Part shown: in pieces, positions 59,974 to 64,000 of the stretch
How positions within the stretch are numbered: position 1 is the first letter of the stretch
Layout: each line of letters opens with the position of its first letter
Source: Pedobacter cryoconitis
Lineage (GTDB): Bacteria; Bacteroidota; Bacteroidia; Sphingobacteriales; Sphingobacteriaceae
Reading direction: 5' to 3'
Assembly (NCBI RefSeq): GCF_014200605.1
Contig: NZ_JACHCE010000013.1
Span: forward strand, 1-64,000
DNA length: 64,000 nt
Notes under the pieces: model-generated
The model's database searches: none
What the model saw: the letters and a program-made list of their open reading frames with translations, nothing else
Told to the model about the DNA's origin: nothing
Made by a program: the position numbers and the translations under genes

Positions 59974-61098
59974 TTAATTATAGTTGTTCAGCATAACCGG
60001 CATAACCAGCATCAGGACATCTTCGTTTTCGTCATTGGTCTGAGGGATCAGTAAACCAGCACGGTTAGGTGTAGAAAGTTCTAAAGTCACTTCTTCACCA
60101 GAAAGGTTACTTAACATTTCAATCAGGAAACGTGCATTAAAACCAATCTCCAGGTCTTCACCTTCATATTGACAGCTTAAACGCTCATGCGCCTCATTTG
60201 CAAAGTCAAGATCTTCAGAAGAGATATTTAATTCACTTCCGTTGATTTTTAATCTTACCTGGTGCGTTGTTTTATTAGCAAAAATAACCACACGGCGCAA
60301 AGTGTTCAGGAATAAAGCCCTGTCAATAATTAATTTATTAGGATTATTAGCAGGAATTACTGCTTCATAATCAGGATAGCGCTCATCGATTAAACGGCAT
60401 ACCAGGTTAATGTTCTCAAATTTGAAGAATGCACTGGTTGCATTATAATCAACTGATACATTAATATCTGTTGAAGGTAACGCTGCTTTTAATAAAGTCA
60501 ATGCTTTTTTTGGCAGGATGAATGAAGCTGTTTTATCTGCTTTGCTATCCATACGTCTGTATCTTACCAATTTGTGAGCATCAGTAGCTACAAATGTGAT
60601 AAACTGATCAGATAACTGGCAAAAAACACCTGTCATTGCCGGACGAAGTTCGTCGCTGCTTACAGCAAAAATAGTTTTAGTAATTGCCTCTGTTAAAACT
60701 GAAGCCGGAAGGTTTACCGACGAAGCATTTTCTACTACCGGGATTTTAGGGAAGTCATCTCCGTTTTCGCCACTCAGTTTATACTTTCCATCACCAGCGC
60801 TAATTTCGATTGAAAATGTAGCATCATCAATATTGAAAGAAATAGGCTGATCAGGAAGTGTTTTCAAAGTATCTAATAGGATTCTTGAAGGTACAGCAAC
60901 TTTTCCACCTTCTTTTGATTCAACAGGTAAAGAAGTAGTCATGCTTGTCTGCAAATCTGTAGCGGAAATCGTTAAACTTCCGTCTTTAATCTCGAAAAGG
61001 AAATTTTCCAGTATCGGCAAAACAGTACTGCTGCTTGAAGCACCATTAACCGTTTGTAAATGTTTTAATAGCGTTGATGTGGATACAATAAATCTCAT
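59974..61098 (-). CDS. dnaN: DNA polymerase III sliding clamp, beta subunit
   Basis: A 374-aa clamp of three similar domains. The start MRFIVSTSTLLKHLQTVNGA, LRPAMTGVFCQL, VATDAHKLVRYR, and the ending VLMLVMPVML (peptide-binding groove) are standard. It is not next to dnaA here. It is 34 bp behind gldG, with its own box at 61119. Confidence 0.96.
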   Translation of the reverse strand: MRFIVSTSTLLKHLQTVNGASSSSTVLPILENFLFEIKDGSLTISATDLQTSMTTSLPVESKEGGKVAVPSRILLDTLKTLPDQPISFNIDDATFSIEISAGDGKYKLSGENGDDFPKIPVVENASSVNLPASVLTEAITKTIFAVSSDELRPAMTGVFCQLSDQFITFVATDAHKLVRYRRMDSKADKTASFILPKKALTLLKAALPSTDINVSVDYNATSAFFKFENINLVCRLIDERYPDYEAVIPANNPNKLIIDRALFLNTLRRVVIFANKTTHQVRLKINGSELNISSEDLDFANEAHERLSCQYEGEDLEIGFNARFLIEMLSNLSGEEVTLELSTPNRAGLLIPQTNDENEDVLMLVMPVMLNNYN

Positions 61099-61118
61099 AA
61101 TATGATTATGTCAGTTCT

Positions 61119-61126
61119 CAAAAATA
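61119..61126 (-). promoter_or_regulatory. -7 promoter box of dnaN
   Basis: The minus strand reads TATTTTTG, a TAnnTTTG match, 20 bases before the ATG. TATTTTTGAGAAC is shared with the fdx promoter. Confidence 0.5.
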
Positions 61127-61132
61127 TAAAAA

Positions 61133-62806
61133 TTACCTTGCATACTTATACTTGCGGTAATAATGTTGAAAAATTGCGAACGATATTAACAGTAATAATG
61201 GCAATATAAGGTTAATAAACTGCCATTTAGTTTTTGATTGTCTTAAAAGCTGTTTATCCAGAAGCCTGACCTTAACCTCTTTATTCCTTAATTCAATCAA
61301 ATTATCGTCGCTTGATAAATAATCTGCAACATTTAGCAGAAAAGCTTTATTTCCAAAATTTCTCTGGGTATATCTGTCAAAACCAAGCGGAAAAACAGAG
61401 CCATCACGACTGCTTACCTGGTTAAGAAAAATGTCGCCATCACCAATAACGATCATTTTAGTCTTTTTACTTTGTCCTGTAACACTATAGTTTTCAGTAA
61501 TACCTGCCGGAACTGCACGGTTTGCAAATACTGAAGGGAATACCCCTTCAAGTAATACAGCAGCATTTTGCGGGGTATTTGAGTATAATTTCTGATCTGG
61601 CGCTTCGGCAACAATTCCTAAAGATAAAAGCTTTGGCGTATTGTAAACGAGATGATATGGAGAAGTACGAAGAATGGTAGTTTTGCGTACGCCTTTTACC
61701 CCAATAGTGTCTACAGTACTTAAGAACTCCGTTTTCACGCCATCAATATTCCTCACCATATTGTTTGAGGCATCCGGAATCAGCACAGGATAGTAAATCC
61801 ATGGGGCCATTTGAATATCCCGCTGTGAACCACCATTCATCGCCACTGGAATTTCTGCACAATTTAAATCTGCCACCAGGTTATAATTTACCCTTGCACC
61901 ATACATAAACAGCATATCGTCCAGATTCAGCTTGTTATTAAAAGCCAGCTGCTCCCCTTTACCCTGTAAACTATCAAGACTGGCACTCACCTGGTCAATA
62001 CTCCAGACCACTCTGCCACCATTCATCACAAAATAGTTAATCTTATACTTTACAGCTTCCGAAAACTCATGCTGAGGTTTAGCAATGAAAAGAATTTTGA
62101 GCTTATCCAATCCTTGTTTGCTGATCTGGTTTAAATCTACACGCCCAACTTCATAACTATCGGACAATGATTTCATCGCGTCACTCAAAAACAAGTCCGA
62201 AGGTTCTCCATTACCCTCTGTAAAGCCTATACGTGGATTCTCTCCTGTACTTACCTTTTTAATTGCAGAAGTAAAGACGTATTCAAGATTCTGAATAGAA
62301 TTATTAATGTTGTCTTCATAATTTCCCCCTGCATCCAGATTTTGAAGCAGCTTAACTGCAATCTGTCTCTCTCCGGCTTGTACAATAGCCATTGGGAAGA
62401 TCGTTTTTTGCGTAAATCCTGCGTCGTTTTTAATATTCAGATTAGTTGGCTCGATACCTATTCTGTACAAATTATTTAAAACTGTATCCTGCTCCTGCTG
62501 TGCCAGTCCACTGATAGGATCAGTAAAGACAACTTTTATTTTCACCGAAGAGTTAGCTTTGTAGTCATTTAGTAAATCTGTCGCAGCCCTCTGTAAACGC
62601 TTGAAAGCCGCCGGAAGTTCACCTTCTAAAAACACTGTAATTGTAATCTGCTGATGGGCTTTAGCTAAAACTGCTTTAGATTTTGGATGGAGCGTGAATC
62701 TTTTATCTTTCGTAAAATCAAAACGGGTATAAAAATAACTGGCTGCGATATTCATGATAATCAGCAGTATAGCAAAAAGAAAGATCTTCATTTTCTGATT
62801 TACCAT
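61133..62806 (-). CDS. gldG: Gliding motility ABC transporter substrate-binding-like protein GldG
   Basis: A 557-aa protein with a single N-terminal helix (IFLFAILLIIMNIAASYFY), a large periplasmic domain of ABC-type uncharacterised transport (FTLHPKSKAVLAKAHQQITITVFLEGELP in two parts) and a C-terminal helix (FINLILPLLLLISFAIF). Matches GldG, which with GldF and the ATPase GldA is needed for gliding in Flavobacterium. Its start overlaps the gldF stop by 7 bases. Confidence 0.9.
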   Translation of the reverse strand: MVNQKMKIFLFAILLIIMNIAASYFYTRFDFTKDKRFTLHPKSKAVLAKAHQQITITVFLEGELPAAFKRLQRAATDLLNDYKANSSVKIKVVFTDPISGLAQQEQDTVLNNLYRIGIEPTNLNIKNDAGFTQKTIFPMAIVQAGERQIAVKLLQNLDAGGNYEDNINNSIQNLEYVFTSAIKKVSTGENPRIGFTEGNGEPSDLFLSDAMKSLSDSYEVGRVDLNQISKQGLDKLKILFIAKPQHEFSEAVKYKINYFVMNGGRVVWSIDQVSASLDSLQGKGEQLAFNNKLNLDDMLFMYGARVNYNLVADLNCAEIPVAMNGGSQRDIQMAPWIYYPVLIPDASNNMVRNIDGVKTEFLSTVDTIGVKGVRKTTILRTSPYHLVYNTPKLLSLGIVAEAPDQKLYSNTPQNAAVLLEGVFPSVFANRAVPAGITENYSVTGQSKKTKMIVIGDGDIFLNQVSSRDGSVFPLGFDRYTQRNFGNKAFLLNVADYLSSDDNLIELRNKEVKVRLLDKQLLRQSKTKWQFINLILPLLLLISFAIFQHYYRKYKYAR

Positions 62807-63528
62807 TTTCTCCCTCCTATCACTATACGGGTTATTCCCAGGAATAATAAAATAAAGGTGATAAAATAAATCAGATCACGTGTATCAAGTACTCCCCTGC
62901 TCATGGACTGAAAATGTTCATTGATGCTTAACCAGGCAAACACATCTTCAAATATGGTGGATGTGAAAATTTTCCCGAGTGAATCAAAACCGCTATAAAC
63001 AATAAAGGAGAATAAGACGGCTACTGCAAAAGCAATGACTTGATTTTTTGTAATGGACGAAGCGAAAATACCGATAGCAGTAAAAGCTGCACCTAACAAT
63101 AACAAACCAGCATAAGAGCCTGCAACCGCTCCCCCGTCAATATTACCCTTAGGCAGACCTAGCTGTATGATAGAATAATAATATAATAAGGTAGGGACCA
63201 GCGCAAAGAAAACCAGAGTAAGACAGGCAAAATATTTAGCAAGAATAATCTGCCAGTCAGTGAGTGGCCTGCTGGCCAGCAAAATATAAGTCCCTTCTCT
63301 GCGCTCTTCTGCGAACGAACGCATGGTAATAGCAGGAATTAAGAACATAAATAGAAATGGGGTAAGACTAAAAAAGCCATTCAGCTCAGCATAGCCATAC
63401 TCAAGAATAGACGTATCCGGAAAGAACCAGAGAAGTAAACCGGAGACCAGCAGGAATACACCAATCGTGATGTATGCCATTAATGAATTTAATAAACTGA
63501 ATAATTCGCGTTTAAATACTGCGTACAT
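62800..63528 (-). CDS. gldF: Gliding motility ABC transporter permease GldF
   Basis: A 242-aa permease with six hydrophobic segments. The start AVFKRELFSLLNSLMAYITI and MRSFAEERREGTYILLASRPLTDWQIILAKY match GldF. It heads gldF-gldG; gldA is not in the window. With gldC it points to type IX/gliding components in this genome, though not proof of motility. Confidence 0.9.
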   Translation of the reverse strand: MYAVFKRELFSLLNSLMAYITIGVFLLVSGLLLWFFPDTSILEYGYAELNGFFSLTPFLFMFLIPAITMRSFAEERREGTYILLASRPLTDWQIILAKYFACLTLVFFALVPTLLYYYSIIQLGLPKGNIDGGAVAGSYAGLLLLGAAFTAIGIFASSITKNQVIAFAVAVLFSFIVYSGFDSLGKIFTSTIFEDVFAWLSINEHFQSMSRGVLDTRDLIYFITFILLFLGITRIVIGGRKW

Positions 63529-63649
63529 GAAAAAATATAATGATGCCGAAGTTAGTAAATATCAGGAGAACGGAAAAGTATAAGAGATTAAACAGGTTTT
63601 ACTTAAATTAGTATGAATTACACAGCCAAATTTATTAAAGGATAATATT

Positions 63650-64000
63650 ATGGGCAAATTAGATAACCGTATAGATCTTTATATTGATAACGCCGCTGTT
63701 TATGCACAGCCAATATTAAACCATCTCAGGATGCTGGTCCATGAAGCATGCCCCGAAATCATAGAAAAGATAAAATGGGGTTGTCCTCATTTCGATTATA
63801 AAGGCCCTGTATGTCATATGGCTGCTTTTAAAAACCATTGTGCTTTTGGTTTTTGGAAAGGGGCGCTGCTCCCTGATCTGCATCACCTGGTGGGAGAAGA
63901 TAAGCAACATGCGATGGGTCATCTGGGTAAATTGGAATCTGTGGAAGATTTACCTGGTGACGATGTTTTGATCACTTATATACAAAATGCTGTAATCCTA
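63650..64000 (+). CDS. DUF1801 (YdhG/YdeI-like) protein, cut by the window end
   Basis: The first 117 codons of a protein with the DUF1801 arrangement: LNHLRMLVHEACPEIIEKIKWGCPHFDYKGP, then AAFKNHCAFGFWKGALL and the LGKLESVEDLPGDDVLITYI segment. These small soluble proteins are linked to iron or peptide resistance in some bacteria, without a known reaction. The rest lies beyond position 64000. Confidence 0.85.
   Translation, partial: MGKLDNRIDLYIDNAAVYAQPILNHLRMLVHEACPEIIEKIKWGCPHFDYKGPVCHMAAFKNHCAFGFWKGALLPDLHHLVGEDKQHAMGHLGKLESVEDLPGDDVLITYIQNAVIL

Noticed and set aside
63716..63922. A 68-aa minus-strand frame at the window end
   Set aside because: It is the shadow of the clear plus-strand DUF1801 gene.
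1..64000. CRISPR arrays, insertion sequences, rRNA, prophage or origin of replication
   Set aside because: No regularly spaced repeats, transposase or integrase genes, rRNA sequence or DnaA-box cluster were seen; dnaN here is not beside dnaA.

Overview
The window reads as chromosome of a Bacteroidota bacterium, most like Sphingobacteriaceae (Pedobacter type). The evidence is low-GC DNA, repeated Bacteroidota -7 promoter boxes (TAnnTTTG) in front of genes, gliding genes gldC/gldF/gldG, a bifunctional hisB inside a compact his operon, and CcsA/CcmF-type cytochrome c assembly. This placement is inferred from gene content; there is no rRNA in the window.

Positions 1-6720 look accessory. They hold a decayed reading frame (78-355), an Lrp/AsnC regulator, a cobalamin riboswitch, and a metE gene reduced by internal deletion to its two ends. 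Directly behind the ruined metE lie a DUF1852 protein (MesX-like) and a 344-aa core-MetE methionine synthase (MesD-like), then a bile-acid-symporter-family transporter and an Old Yellow Enzyme. The block lies between a tRNA-Leu(CAA) gene (6721-6800) and a degenerate copy of the sequence around that tRNA's 3' end (374-505), as expected for an insertion at a tRNA. This is the most interesting part: an apparently folate-independent methionine synthase pair sits under the B12 riboswitch of the metE it replaces.

Positions 6800-20920 are mostly minus-strand core genes. They are a DUF3817 protein; a run of two glycosyltransferases, a membrane protein, a GH3-family protein, dxr, rseP and hscB; a second run with a BatA-type membrane protein, a dihydroorotase-like protein lacking metal ligands, an acidic protein and a DUF4199 protein; and an L,D-transpeptidase lipoprotein.

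Positions 21017-28271 carry hisGDCBHAF-IE, preceded by a promoter and a short ORF encoding a histidine-rich peptide, which suggests attenuation. A WD40 gene follows 9 bp downstream.

Positions 29155-41350 hold an NlpC/P60 peptidase, a universal stress protein, a ferredoxin divergent from an acyl-CoA reductase, an FtsE-like ATPase, grpE-dnaJ, a DUF72 protein, an ABC exporter pair, Ppx/GppA, Maf, a Spy-like protein, a KdsC-like phosphatase, iscX and a [2Fe-2S] ferredoxin. Positions 41387-49556 hold a DUF2520 protein, ccmF-ccmE, msrA, glutamate dehydrogenase and ccmD-ccmC-ccmB. Positions 49692-64000 hold small membrane and coiled-coil proteins, gldC, a RhlE-type helicase, a GIY-YIG protein, the catalytic-type dihydroorotase, DUF3810, hscA, a phospholipase C-like protein, DedA, dnaN, gldG-gldF and a DUF1801 gene cut by the window end.

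Several genes have the -7 box 3-9 bases before the start codon, so their mRNAs are probably leaderless or nearly so. This was also used to choose start codons.
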